Shown here piece by piece: positions 8,730 to 16,772 of a stretch of 64,000 nt of DNA. The stretch spans positions 1 through 64,000 of the forward strand of contig NZ_JACJQJ010000028.1 in NCBI RefSeq assembly GCF_014696615.1. Reading direction: 5' to 3'. The notes under the pieces are model-generated. The model saw nothing but the letters and a program-made list of their open reading frames with translations, was not told the DNA's origin and did no database searches. The DNA comes from Nostoc linckia FACHB-104. Lineage in GTDB: Bacteria > Cyanobacteriota > Cyanobacteriia > Cyanobacteriales > Nostocaceae. The position numbers and the translations under genes are program-made. Position 1 is the first letter of the stretch. Every line of letters starts with the position of its first letter.

Positions 8730-9731
8730 TTAAACTTCATTGAGCCAATGTAAAATCCTGGCTTTACTATCTACTAATCTCTTATAAAATAAAGACTCGG
8801 CTGACATGGACTCAATTGCAGCACATAGCTTAACCCGTAATAGGGAATCTTTTTTAATTAAACTGCAATCTCTAAAATAAGTACGAATAGTAAATAATGC
8901 TGCTTCATACTCCGGTAGTCCCCAAATTACTTGTCGCTCAATTCGTAAGTAAAGCTGAGGATTTTCGGGATCAAAGCTTCTACCTTGCCATTGACTAACT
9001 GACAAATTAGGCGGTGGTTCGGGATGGTGGTTAAGACGGGTGTCGGTACTTAAACCCCAAGCAAAACGCACCATCGGTTTACAAGTAATCATTGTATTAA
9101 CGATCGCATCTGCCCGGCGATTAATTTTTTCCATACCTGCTACAGGCATATGTATTGTTGCAAAGTTTTTACCGATTTTTTCCTCAGCTGACCAATGATT
9201 GGGATAGCACAAGTGAACTGCACTCAGCCAATTGCAACCATCCCTACCACGACAGATGACTGTCAAATCTTCTTGCACCTGTGCTGCTAAAGCATCGAGG
9301 GTAGAACTGTAAGCTGGAAACACTGAACTATTCTCAACTCGCTGTAATTGCCAGTCTGAATCTAGATAAAGCGTTTCTTGAGTCAGTTGGCTGTGAAATA
9401 TCAAGGTATTAGCTGTAGATTTTTGGTAGCTAAAGTATTGTGGATGATCTTGGGTGAGTAGCTCAACTATCAAACGAGCGATCGCACCAGCCACAGCCTC
9501 AGAATATTTATGAGTTTGGTAGTATTTACCTAACCGTTCGCCACGGGCCAAAAGTTTAGCCTGACGGTAATCAGCAAAGTTTTCATCGACTTGAAACACT
9601 TGGCTATCAGCTTCACCATTACTAAAACACGTGCCAAAAGCCATCATCCCTGGTTTGACTTCGTAGCGTCCATTCATCAGTGGGAAGTAGCAAGCCGGAC
9701 TATTGCAAGCTTTTAGTTTCTGCGTTTCCAC
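8730..9731 (-). CDS. DUF3445 haem-dependent oxidative N-demethylase-like protein
   Basis: A 333-residue protein. It carries the conserved blocks of the DUF3445 / haem-dependent oxidative N-demethylase family: a central AVHLCYPNHWSAEEKIG with the following FATIHMPVAG, and near the C-terminus LYLRIERQVIWGLPE and ALFTIRTY. Family members bind haem in a PAS-like fold and demethylate small amines, usually with separate reductase subunits; none is encoded nearby. The frame starts at GTG 9731 with no clear ribosome-binding site, so the start is uncertain. It may work with electron carriers encoded elsewhere. Confidence 0.75.
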   Translation of the reverse strand: METQKLKACNSPACYFPLMNGRYEVKPGMMAFGTCFSNGEADSQVFQVDENFADYRQAKLLARGERLGKYYQTHKYSEAVAGAIARLIVELLTQDHPQYFSYQKSTANTLIFHSQLTQETLYLDSDWQLQRVENSSVFPAYSSTLDALAAQVQEDLTVICRGRDGCNWLSAVHLCYPNHWSAEEKIGKNFATIHMPVAGMEKINRRADAIVNTMITCKPMVRFAWGLSTDTRLNHHPEPPPNLSVSQWQGRSFDPENPQLYLRIERQVIWGLPEYEAALFTIRTYFRDCSLIKKDSLLRVKLCAAIESMSAESLFYKRLVDSKARILHWLNEV

Positions 9732-9797
9732 AAGCCAGTAATCATGAAGAATGTTGTGCTGAGAGATTATTTATAAAGTAAAAATAAAATTATTGTA

Positions 9798-9868
9798 GGA
9801 TGCGTTAGGCGCTGGTTTCCAAGATGATTTGTCACCGAATAACTATCCTAGCGCCTAACGCATCATCC
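9798..9868. repeat. Palindromic intergenic repeat (TGCGTTAGGCGCT type)
   Basis: The arms GGATGCGTTAGGCGCT and AGCGCCTAACGCATCATCC face each other across about 35 bases and would form a strong hairpin. A related hairpin with GTGCGTTA/TAACGCAC arms lies at 16625-16655. Confidence 0.8.
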
Positions 9869-9937
9869 ATGCTTAAGATTTACTGTTGACGGATGACTGT
9901 TGACTGGAAAGAGAGATGCTCTAGAAATAGCTATCGT

Positions 9938-10074
9938 AGGACTTACGCAAGTGTCACATCATTTTTCGTTTAGGCTGTCCAGGGTCAAGGTTCAAAAAAC
10001 CCGAATTTTTGACCCTTGACCCTAGACTTTTGACTCTTAAACCAGAAGATAGGTGTACCAGTTGCATAAGTCCT
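9938..10074. mobile_element. MITE B (137 bp)
   Basis: The 13-bp terminal inverted repeats AGGACTTACGCAA and TTGCATAAGTCCT differ at one position. The interior contains a hairpin of TTGACCCT-type repeats and no open frame. A solo end, TTGCGTAAGTCCT, lies at 23406-23418. Confidence 0.75.
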
Positions 10075-10118
10075 GTATCTATAGAAATTGTATTTAATTC
10101 TGGTTAAAAGCTCCTAAA

Positions 10119-10321
10119 AACAACAACACCCAAGCTACGAATTGCTTAGTGATTTCCTCTTGCTTATCTTTACAAATGGGGCTACAACCATCATTTACAT
10201 ACTCGCTATGTAATAACAATTTAGTTGTAATATCCCCCTCTTTACCAGATTGAGGAAATGTCAGCTTTCGAGTTGGGTGTTGTTGTTAGTTGGCGATACA
10301 GACTATCTAACAGCTTTTTTT
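10119..10321 (+). ncRNA. Candidate structured RNA, array copy 1
   Basis: The outer stem is AACAACAACACCCAA (10119-10133) with TTGGGTGTTGTTGTT (10273-10287), a perfect 15-bp match. Inside are TTTCCTC/GAGGAAA, GGGGCTACAAC/GTTGTA..TCCCC and a terminal hairpin TTACATA-CTCGC-TATGTAA. After the outer stem, AGTTG...CAGCT plus a run of seven T resembles an intrinsic terminator. No open frame is conserved. The strand is inferred from the T-run. Two more copies follow at 10604 and 11296. Confidence 0.65.
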
Positions 10322-10560
10322 ACCTCTTAACTAACTGGACTTGGTCAACTTGGCTGTTTTGTTCGCCGAGTGAAGCTTGATTTGCTTCATGTTTTTAAAG
10401 TAGCACGCTTTAATTCTGATAGCTTCACTGTGAAACTAAACTTTACTTTTTAGAATATTGCTCTTTATAAATGGCAATAATTCTTTTTGCTAAATACAAT
10501 GATTGTAAATGCGTGAAGTTCAGATAATTTTTAGGAAACAACAATGTTGTGCCCCTACTC
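10322..10560 (+). repeat. Conserved spacer block of the RNA array
   Basis: After each candidate RNA a block is conserved, although non-coding: ACCTCTTAACTAACT, a GAAGCTT...GCTTC hairpin, and TTTTTAAA..AGCACGCTTTAATTC. The same block follows copy 2 (10804-11026) and, shortened, copy 3 (11500-11640). Conserved TATCTA..GAAAT sequence precedes each RNA and may be promoter DNA; I could not assign a -35 element. Confidence 0.5.
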
Positions 10561-10603
10561 TATCTATAGAAATTTTATTTAATTCTGGTTAAAAGCTCCT
10601 AAA

Positions 10604-10803
10604 AACAACAACACCCAAACTACGACTTGCTTAGTGATTTCCTCTCGTTTATCTTTTCACACGGGGCTACAATTATTAACTACATACTCGCCATGTAATT
10701 AACCTTTTGTATTATCCCCCTCTTTACCACATTGAGGAAATGTCAGCTTTCGAGTTGGGTGTTGTTGTTAGTTGGCGATACAGACTATCTAACAGCGTTT
10801 TTT
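10604..10803 (+). ncRNA. Candidate structured RNA, array copy 2
   Basis: It has the same 15-bp outer stem (10604-10618 with 10755-10769), the same TTTCCTC/GAGGAAA stem and GGGG/CCCC pairing, but the apical hairpin is TTAACTACAT...ATGTAATTAA, with changed bases on both arms. It ends CAGCG plus a T-run. The unit starts 485 bases after copy 1 in the same orientation. Confidence 0.65.
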
Positions 10804-11026
10804 ACCTCTTAACTAACTGGACTTTGTCAACTTGGCTGTTTTGTTCGCCGAAGGAAGCTTAATTAGCTTCATATTTTTAAAATAACACGCTTCAATTCTG
10901 ATAGATTCACGATGAAACCAAACTTTACTTTTTAAAATATTTTCATTTATAAATGGCAACAATTCTTTTTAATAAATACAGCAGATTATCACTGTGTGAT
11001 GTTTAGATGATTTTAAGGGCATAACA

Positions 11027-11227
11027 CAATACAGTTCAGTTAAGAAAATGAATTGACAACAAAACCTAAAAACTAGTTATTCAACAAAAAACTCAACAAT
11101 AATTTTGGAGGGGGTTTGGGGGACGCAACCGTCACCCAATCGGGGGTTTGGGGGAGAATCCTCCAATTGAGCTAGCTTTTTACACAACTGACAAATCATC
11201 ACTAATGAACTTATCTGAACTGTATTG
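11027..11227. mobile_element. MITE C, copy 1 (201 bp, exact 10-bp target duplication)
   Basis: The perfect 13-bp ends CAATACAGTTCAG and CTGAACTGTATTG enclose a non-coding core with GGAGGGGGTTTGGGGGACGC. The 10-bp sequence GGGCATAACA lies directly outside both ends (11017-11026 and 11228-11237). The second copy is at 45911-46112. It sits between RNA-array copies 2 and 3. Confidence 0.9.
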
Positions 11228-11295
11228 GGGCATAACAATGTTATGCCCTAGCTTATCTAGCGAAATCCTATGAAATTTTGGCAAAAACTTCTAAA

Positions 11296-11499
11296 AACAA
11301 CAACACCCAAGCTGCGACCTGCTTAGTGATTTCCTCTGACTTTGACTTTGCAAACGGGGCTACAAAAATTATCTACATACTCGCTATGTAATAATAATTT
11401 ACTTGTATCATCCCCCTCTTTACCAGATTGAGGAAATATTAGCTTTCGAGTTGGGTGTTGTTGTTAGCTGACGAGACAGACGAATTAACAGCTTTTTTT
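11296..11499 (+). ncRNA. Candidate structured RNA, array copy 3
   Basis: The outer stem is 11296-11310 with 11451-11465, identical to the other copies. The inner apical hairpin is ATTATCTACATA...TATGTAATAATAAT. The terminator-like stem is AGCTG/CAGCT followed by seven T, against AGTTG/CAGCT in copy 1, so the wobble pair became a Watson-Crick pair. It lies 692 bases after copy 2; the extra length is about that of the intervening MITE C with its target duplication. Confidence 0.65.
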
Positions 11500-11812
11500 A
11501 CCTCTTAACTAACTTGGACTTTATCAACTTGGCTGTTGTATCTGCCAGGGAAGCTTTATTAGCTTCATGTATTTAAAGTAGCACGCTTTAATTCTGATTA
11601 ATTATACTGAAAATAAACTTTACCCACTTAGATGTTTTCACTCATTGATTGCAACGTTTTCTTAAAAATAGGTTGCCAAATATCTAGCTAACCTCAATTA
11701 TTGCTGAAAAAATAGATTGCCTGACTCTACAGTTAGGGAATTTGCTAAATAAAACCTATGTTATCTGTAAAAGGCGATCGCGGTTTTTACAGAGAATTCA
11801 GAACAAATATCC

Positions 11813-12988
11813 TCATGATTCTTTTAAGAAAACTAATTTACCACCAGCGCTCAACTTAAACTTTTGTCCTCGCCAAACCACGGTGCTACCCACAAAGCCA
11901 CTACACCAAATCGCAAAGTGGAACAAATCACGTACAGGAATAACCCAAAAAAACTGTTTGGCTACTGAATCGTTAAGCATGGTTACGCCAACCACCCAAG
12001 CCATCAGCGATCGCATTACCCAGGTAATAGCGAGTACAACCCAACCGAAGATTGATCCTCCCGTAGCTAGCAAAAACAGCAAGCTATTAACTGTACCGAA
12101 AGTAAACAGCAATCCCAGATAACCCCCAGGACGAGAAACGCGGATACAACGCGCCCAACGGATTTGGCGTTGGATAACATCAGCCAAGCTGCTATCGTCT
12201 AAAACATGATCGACGATGTAATCAGATAGCACTACTTGATAACCAGCTTGGGCGGGTAAATAACCCAGTTGGAAATCATCAGCCAGATGATTGGCGATCG
12301 CATCAAATCCCCCCATTGCTGCTAAGGCTTGCTTGCGGATTACAATCGTAGAACCAAAGGCGAATTTAATCCCCTCCAGGTGGTTGCTGACTAAAACACC
12401 AGGATGAAAATCGCAAGCTGTGCCAATAGCTTCTAAAATTGTTACCCATCCTTGAGCCAGAGAACGGTATAAACAAGTAACTACACCTACTTTCTCGTCT
12501 TTTAATGGTTGGATGACTCGTTGCAAATAGTCTTTACCAACACAAATATCACTATCAGCGATGAGCAAAATTTCGTGTTTCGCCGCAGTCACAGCATTCG
12601 CCAAATTACTCACTTTCAGGTTAGCGCCAATAATGCGATCGCTGACTACCAAATCAATATCGACATCGGGGAACTGCTGGATAATTTTATTGATAACTTC
12701 TATACCAGGGTCTTGGTGATCGCGCACCGCAAAGATAATTTGATATTGGGGATAATCTTGTTGGCAAAATGAAGCCAGGTTATTTTCAGCATCTCGATCA
12801 ACGCCACAAATAGGCTTGAGGATGCTAACAGGCGGGTGGAATTCTAAATCAATATCACGGGGTTGGCGAAAAAAAGCGATCGCTGCATATATAGCAAAAG
12901 AGTAAAAAAAGATAGCTGATAAGCACAAGATGAATAGTAATGCTGCAATAATTGGAATTTGCAACCCAAAAACTGAACTCAACCCCAC
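11813..12988 (-). CDS. hpnI: Family-21-type membrane glycosyltransferase (HpnI-like)
   Basis: A 391-residue inner-membrane glycosyltransferase resembling ceramide glucosyltransferases and HpnI, which adds N-acetylglucosamine to bacteriohopanetetrol. Seen: an N-terminal transmembrane segment (PIIAALLFILCLSAIFFYSF), VSILKPICGVD, the metal-binding DSD in LLIADSDICV, a later DD (LADDFQLGY), the acceptor motif RQIRWARC, and C-terminal membrane segments. I start it at GTG 12988, which follows GAGGAG by 6 bases; an in-frame TTG at 13087 has no such site. No hopanoid cluster is visible nearby, so the exact acceptor is inferred from family resemblance. Confidence 0.78.
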   Translation of the reverse strand: MGLSSVFGLQIPIIAALLFILCLSAIFFYSFAIYAAIAFFRQPRDIDLEFHPPVSILKPICGVDRDAENNLASFCQQDYPQYQIIFAVRDHQDPGIEVINKIIQQFPDVDIDLVVSDRIIGANLKVSNLANAVTAAKHEILLIADSDICVGKDYLQRVIQPLKDEKVGVVTCLYRSLAQGWVTILEAIGTACDFHPGVLVSNHLEGIKFAFGSTIVIRKQALAAMGGFDAIANHLADDFQLGYLPAQAGYQVVLSDYIVDHVLDDSSLADVIQRQIRWARCIRVSRPGGYLGLLFTFGTVNSLLFLLATGGSIFGWVVLAITWVMRSLMAWVVGVTMLNDSVAKQFFWVIPVRDLFHFAIWCSGFVGSTVVWRGQKFKLSAGGKLVFLKES

Positions 12989-13329
12989 GTGAATCTCCTC
13001 AGGAAGTGCGCGATTAAACTGAAATATGTAAATTTTTGCTGGGGGAAAGGGTAAAGCTTTTTCCCTTATTAATATAGTTATGTTCAATCGTTCAGTAGGT
13101 CACTGCAAAGAAAGATAACTAGTTAAGGCTGTCATTTGTCCTTTGTCATTTGTCATTGGTAAGAGTTTCAAGCCTTTTTAGATTTCGTAATCTAGTTTGC
13201 TTTATTTCTAACGGCTTACTTAATTAACTTAAACCGATTGCTAGCTTACCTGAAATCTGGGTGTGAAATAAATCGATGAAAATAAACCAAACTATGTTAT
13301 TAACCGTAAATAATCTTCAAACCCTTACT

Positions 13330-13363
13330 AATGACCAATGACCAATGACCAATGACCAATGAC
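13330..13363. repeat. STRR heptamer array (AATGACC)
   Basis: Nearly five tandem AATGACC heptamers lie 5' of the acyltransferase gene. A second array of the related TTTGTCA unit lies at about 13133-13158 in the same spacer. Confidence 0.85.
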
Positions 13364-13403
13364 AGCCTCAGCCAGTTATTTTTAATTTCGCAGACCTACT
13401 TAC

Positions 13404-14549
13404 ATGAAACTATCTCAGCGCTGGAAATCTCTGGATGTATTTCGTGGTATTGCGATCGCTTCCATGATTTTAGTTAATAATCCTGGTAGTTGGGAGCATA
13501 TATACTCACCGCTAGAACACGCTGAATGGAATGGTTGTACACCCACAGATTTGATATTTCCGTTCTTCTTGTTCATTGTCGGTGCAGCAATGCCTTTTTC
13601 CCTATCCAAATACACACAAGAAAATCGTCCGACTAAAGCAGTATATTGGCGGATTGGGCGTAGAGCTTTCATTTTATTTGGATTAGGATTATTTTTAGCG
13701 TTATTTTCCTTAACTCTAGATTTCTGGCTGAATGGCGCGCCTGCTTCCAAATTCGCCACAATTCGGATTATGGGCGTATTGCAAAGGATTAGTCTCGCTT
13801 ATTTCATCAGTGCGATCGCTGTACTTAACCTCCAGCGTCGTGCTTTATGGATATTAGCGGCAATCTTGCTCCTTGGCTACTGGGCAGCAATGCAACTGAT
13901 TCCCGTTCCGGGTTATGGTGCTGGTAACTTGACACCAGAAGGTAATTTGGTGGGGTACTGCGATCGCTTAATTTTAGGACAGCAACATTTATTAGGAGGA
14001 AAACCCTTCGATCCAGAGGGTTTACTAAGTACCTTACCTGCTGTAGTTACCGTTCTCGTTGGTTACTTTACTGGAGAATGGCTAAGTAAACAACCTCAGC
14101 AAAGCCGTACCAGCATTAATTTAGTGATTGGGGGAATGAGTTGCATTTTAGTCGGGCATTTGTGGGGCTTTTTATTCCCCATCAACAAACAATTGTGGAC
14201 AAGTTCTTTTGTTATTTTCACTGCTGGGTTTGCATTGTTATTACTAGCTGCTTGCTATGAATTAATAGAAGTTCGCAATTTCAAATGGTTAGGTTTTCCT
14301 TTTGAAATCATGGGCTTAAATGCTATTTTCGCCTTTGTCGGTTCTGGTTTTATAGCCAGAATATTAATTAAAACTCGCATTGGTAATGGTAGTGATGCAC
14401 CAACTACATATACTTGGATTTACGAGCATTTATTTAAACCTTGGGCAGGTGCGCTGAATGGTTCTTTATTATTTGCTATAACAACCTTAATTTTTTGGTG
14501 GCTAATTCTTTATTTCATGTATCGTCGTAATTGGTATTTTAAAATTTAG
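13404..14549 (+). CDS. HGSNAT/NagX-like membrane acyltransferase (DUF5009 type)
   Basis: A 381-residue polytopic membrane protein. The N-terminus RWKSLDVFRGIAIASMILVN and the following LIFPFFLFIVGAAMPFSL are typical of the bacterial relatives of heparan-alpha-glucosaminide N-acetyltransferase (NagX/YeiB-like group), which move acetyl groups from cytosolic acetyl-CoA to sugars across the membrane. About ten hydrophobic segments are visible. The start is ATG 13404. It lies alone after the HpnI-like gene on the other strand; a link to cell-envelope sugar modification is only suggestive. The substrate is unknown. Confidence 0.8.
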   Translation: MKLSQRWKSLDVFRGIAIASMILVNNPGSWEHIYSPLEHAEWNGCTPTDLIFPFFLFIVGAAMPFSLSKYTQENRPTKAVYWRIGRRAFILFGLGLFLALFSLTLDFWLNGAPASKFATIRIMGVLQRISLAYFISAIAVLNLQRRALWILAAILLLGYWAAMQLIPVPGYGAGNLTPEGNLVGYCDRLILGQQHLLGGKPFDPEGLLSTLPAVVTVLVGYFTGEWLSKQPQQSRTSINLVIGGMSCILVGHLWGFLFPINKQLWTSSFVIFTAGFALLLLAACYELIEVRNFKWLGFPFEIMGLNAIFAFVGSGFIARILIKTRIGNGSDAPTTYTWIYEHLFKPWAGALNGSLLFAITTLIFWWLILYFMYRRNWYFKI

Positions 14550-14624
14550 TTTTTACTTATTAGGACTCTATAATGCTTATCTCAAGGTAACCCGTCCCGA
14601 TGGTAAAACCTTTAATGAAGCACT

Positions 14625-14661
14625 ATGAGGGGGATGAGGGGGATGAGGGGGATGAGGGAGT
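14625..14661. repeat. Nonamer tandem repeat (GGGGGATGA)
   Basis: Four GGGGGATGA-type units occur in tandem downstream of the acyltransferase gene and just before the 42-bp repeat array. Confidence 0.8.
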
Positions 14662-14680
14662 AAAAGATTGGCTATTGGCC

Positions 14681-14880
14681 AATACAATGGCATTGCATCC
14701 CGGTACATTAACAATGTCAGCCAATACAATGGCATTGCATCCCGGTACATTAACAATGTCAGCCAATACAATGGCATTGCATCCCGATACATTAACAATG
14801 TCAGTTAATACAATGGCATTGCATCCCGGTACATTAACAATGTCACTCGATACAATGGCATTGCATCCCGGTGCATTAAT
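14681..14880. repeat. 42-bp minisatellite, 4.8 units
   Basis: Units begin at 14681, 14723, 14765, 14807 and 14849. Each contains two small palindromes, CAATG-G-CATTG and ACATT-AAC-AATGT, joined by CATCCCGGT. Because 42 is divisible by three, frames on both strands stay open through the array, but I see no ribosome-binding site or coding pattern. It lies between the acyltransferase gene and thrB. Confidence 0.9.
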
Positions 14881-15056
14881 ATAGCACGCTGATATTTCCC
14901 AGCAAGGGAGACTGAGTAAGGCAAGGGGAGCAGGAATTTTAGATTTTAGATTTTGGATTTTAGATTGAAACAAAATCCAAAATTGAATTGCCCAAGGACA
15001 AATGACAAATGACAACCAACATGGGATGCTTATTGATCGATTAGTGAGATTTGCAG

Positions 15057-15980
15057 ATGTCTGTTGTTTCTAGTGTCACTGTTACTGTTCCCGCCACCAC
15101 TGCTAACTTGGGGCCTGGTTTTGACTGTATTGGTGCAGCTTTAACGCTGTACAACAAAGTTAAGTTTACGCGTCTAGATGCAGGCGGGTTAATTATTCAC
15201 GTTACAGGTAAAGAAGCAGAAGGGGTAACAACTGATGAAAGTAATCTGCTCTATCAGGCTTTTGTCAAGTTATATCAACATATAGAGCAGATTCCGCCAA
15301 GTGTGAAAATTGAGATTGATTTAGGTGTACCTTTGGCGAGGGGTTTAGGTAGTTCGGCGACAGCAATTGTTGGTGGGTTGGTTGCGGCTAATCAACTGGC
15401 TGGCGAACCACTCTCCCAGTTGCAGGTGATGGAATTAGCGATCGCCATTGAAGGACATCCTGATAATGTCGTTCCCGCTTTGTTGGGGGGATGTCGTCTA
15501 GCTGCTACCAGTGCTGAGGGTTGGGAAATTTGCGATGTTCCCTGGGATGAAAATGTTGTTCCCGTGGTAGCAATTCCTGATTTTGAACTTTCAACTCAAG
15601 AGGCGCGGCGGGTTCTCCCCACAGAGTTCAGCCGTGCAGATGCAATTTTCAATACAGCTCATTTGGGTTTATTGTTGCGGGGCTTGGCAACTGGTAAGGG
15701 AGAATGGTTAAAGACGGCTTTGCAAGATAAGTTACATCAACCTTATCGTCAAGCCTTGATTCCTGGTTACGATGCTGTGAATCAAGCTGCTGTTGCTGCT
15801 GGTGCTTATGGCATGGTGATTAGTGGTGCGGGGCCGACATTGTTGGCTTTAGCAGATGCCAAAAATTCTCAGGCTGTAGCAGCAGCAATGCAAGCGGCTT
15901 GGCAAACAGCAGGAATTACAGCTGATGTGCGATCGCTTTCTTTGGATAACCAAGGTGCGAAAAGCCTTAAAGAAGGATAA
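15057..15980 (+). CDS. thrB: Homoserine kinase
   Basis: A GHMP-family kinase of 308 residues that phosphorylates L-homoserine in threonine biosynthesis, in the cytoplasm. The N-terminus VTVPATTANLGPGFDCIGAA is diagnostic, the ATP-binding loop is PLARGLGSSATAIVGG, and the C-terminal motif is YGMVISGAGPTLLAL. Length fits the family. I prefer ATG 15057 over the in-frame TTG 15051. The next gene starts 9 bases downstream on the same strand, so the two are likely co-transcribed. Upstream lies a non-coding minisatellite. Confidence 0.95.
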   Translation: MSVVSSVTVTVPATTANLGPGFDCIGAALTLYNKVKFTRLDAGGLIIHVTGKEAEGVTTDESNLLYQAFVKLYQHIEQIPPSVKIEIDLGVPLARGLGSSATAIVGGLVAANQLAGEPLSQLQVMELAIAIEGHPDNVVPALLGGCRLAATSAEGWEICDVPWDENVVPVVAIPDFELSTQEARRVLPTEFSRADAIFNTAHLGLLLRGLATGKGEWLKTALQDKLHQPYRQALIPGYDAVNQAAVAAGAYGMVISGAGPTLLALADAKNSQAVAAAMQAAWQTAGITADVRSLSLDNQGAKSLKEG

Positions 15981-15989
15981 ATAGGAATT

Positions 15990-16499
15990 ATGCAGCAGAT
16001 TATCTCAGAAATAGCAGCACTTAGCCAACAAATTCAGGCTCTCCACCAGGAACGTGCTGCCCTCACTATTAATAATGTAGTGTTGAGCGAGAATGATTCA
16101 CCCACCGTCATATCTGAAGCTTACCGTCGCTTTGCTAGGGAAAATTCCCATTTAGCTGTGGAACTCAAAGGAATTGATGATGCGATCGCAGCTTTAGAAT
16201 TTCAGCTAGAACAAAAACAAGCTGAGTTAGCACGTTGGCAAATCGACTCCAAAGAAATCACCCTACAACAGCAGCTAGAAGAAGCTAGAAACGTGGCGCA
16301 AGTTCATGCTCAACGCATTAATGTATTAGCGGGAGAACTAGCCCAAGAAATCCGCCTACTGAAATCTTGTGCCGATCAACTCAGCCCTATATATTGGCAG
16401 GTTTATTACAAACCATTTATTACTGGCTTCAAGACAATCTCGGTTCCCCATGTTCGTTCAGATGGGGAAGTTTGGACAATTGTTAATCGCATCGTTTAA
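15990..16499 (+). CDS. Coiled-coil protein of unknown function
   Basis: A 169-residue protein I do not recognise. Residues 1-130 are rich in Leu, Glu, Gln and Ala heptads and should form long coiled coils; the last 35 residues are different (YWQVYYKPFITGFKTISVPH). ATG 15990 has AGGA just upstream, and the gene lies 9 bases after thrB, so it is probably the second gene of that operon. The stop codon TAA is directly followed by MITE A copy 2. Confidence 0.75.
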   Translation: MQQIISEIAALSQQIQALHQERAALTINNVVLSENDSPTVISEAYRRFARENSHLAVELKGIDDAIAALEFQLEQKQAELARWQIDSKEITLQQQLEEARNVAQVHAQRINVLAGELAQEIRLLKSCADQLSPIYWQVYYKPFITGFKTISVPHVRSDGEVWTIVNRIV

Positions 16500-16613
16500 G
16501 GGACTGCCAACTAAAAAAATATTATCACTTAGCTGTCTTGGCAGGGGGCAGGGAGCAGGGGGAGAAATAAAATATTATCTGAGTAAATTGGATAATTTAT
16601 TTTCTGGAAGTCC
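16500..16613. mobile_element. MITE A, copy 2 (114 bp)
   Basis: It begins GGGACTGCCAACTAAAAAAA and ends GATAATTTATTTTCTGGAAG plus TCC, matching copy 1 (5695-5820) at both ends and in the CAGGGAGCAGGGGGA core. TTAA flanks it on both sides (16496-16499 and 16614-16617). The left TTAA contains the stop codon of the coiled-coil gene. It has the same orientation relative to the host gene as copy 1. Confidence 0.85.
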
Positions 16614-16624
16614 TTAATAAAAGT

Positions 16625-16655
16625 AGGGTGCGTTAGCCTTGGCGTAACGCACCCT
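16625..16655. repeat. Palindromic hairpin (AGGGTGCGTTA/TAACGCACCCT)
   Basis: Two perfect 11-bp arms are separated by nine bases, between the MITE and the convergent peptidase gene. It belongs to a dispersed hairpin family and may also end transcription bidirectionally. Confidence 0.8.
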
Positions 16656-16772
16656 CTTGCTTTAACACGTTTTTCAAGTAAACAGACCAGATAGCAGTAG
16701 GGGCACGACACCAAAAACATTATTCTATGTACTAGAAAATTATCGATGCCGTGTCCTGCTTTAAATCAACAC

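Noticed and set aside
8519..8740. Possible 73-residue protein downstream of the DUF3445 gene
   Set aside because: AT-rich sequence, no start signal and no recognisable content; it overlaps the end of a well-supported gene.
10081..11600. Tandem group II intron or retron
   Set aside because: There is no reverse-transcriptase gene and no recognisable domain V; the units look like stand-alone RNAs.
11742..12122. 126-codon frame on the plus strand
   Set aside because: It is antisense to the glycosyltransferase, whose motifs are clear on the minus strand.
14681..14880. CRISPR array
   Set aside because: The units are directly contiguous with no variable spacers, and no cas genes are present.
14577..15015. 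Open frames on both strands through the 42-bp repeat array (MALHPGTLTMSANT-type repeats)
   Set aside because: The unit length is a multiple of three, so frames remain open automatically. There are no ribosome-binding sites, and the frames exist equally on both strands.
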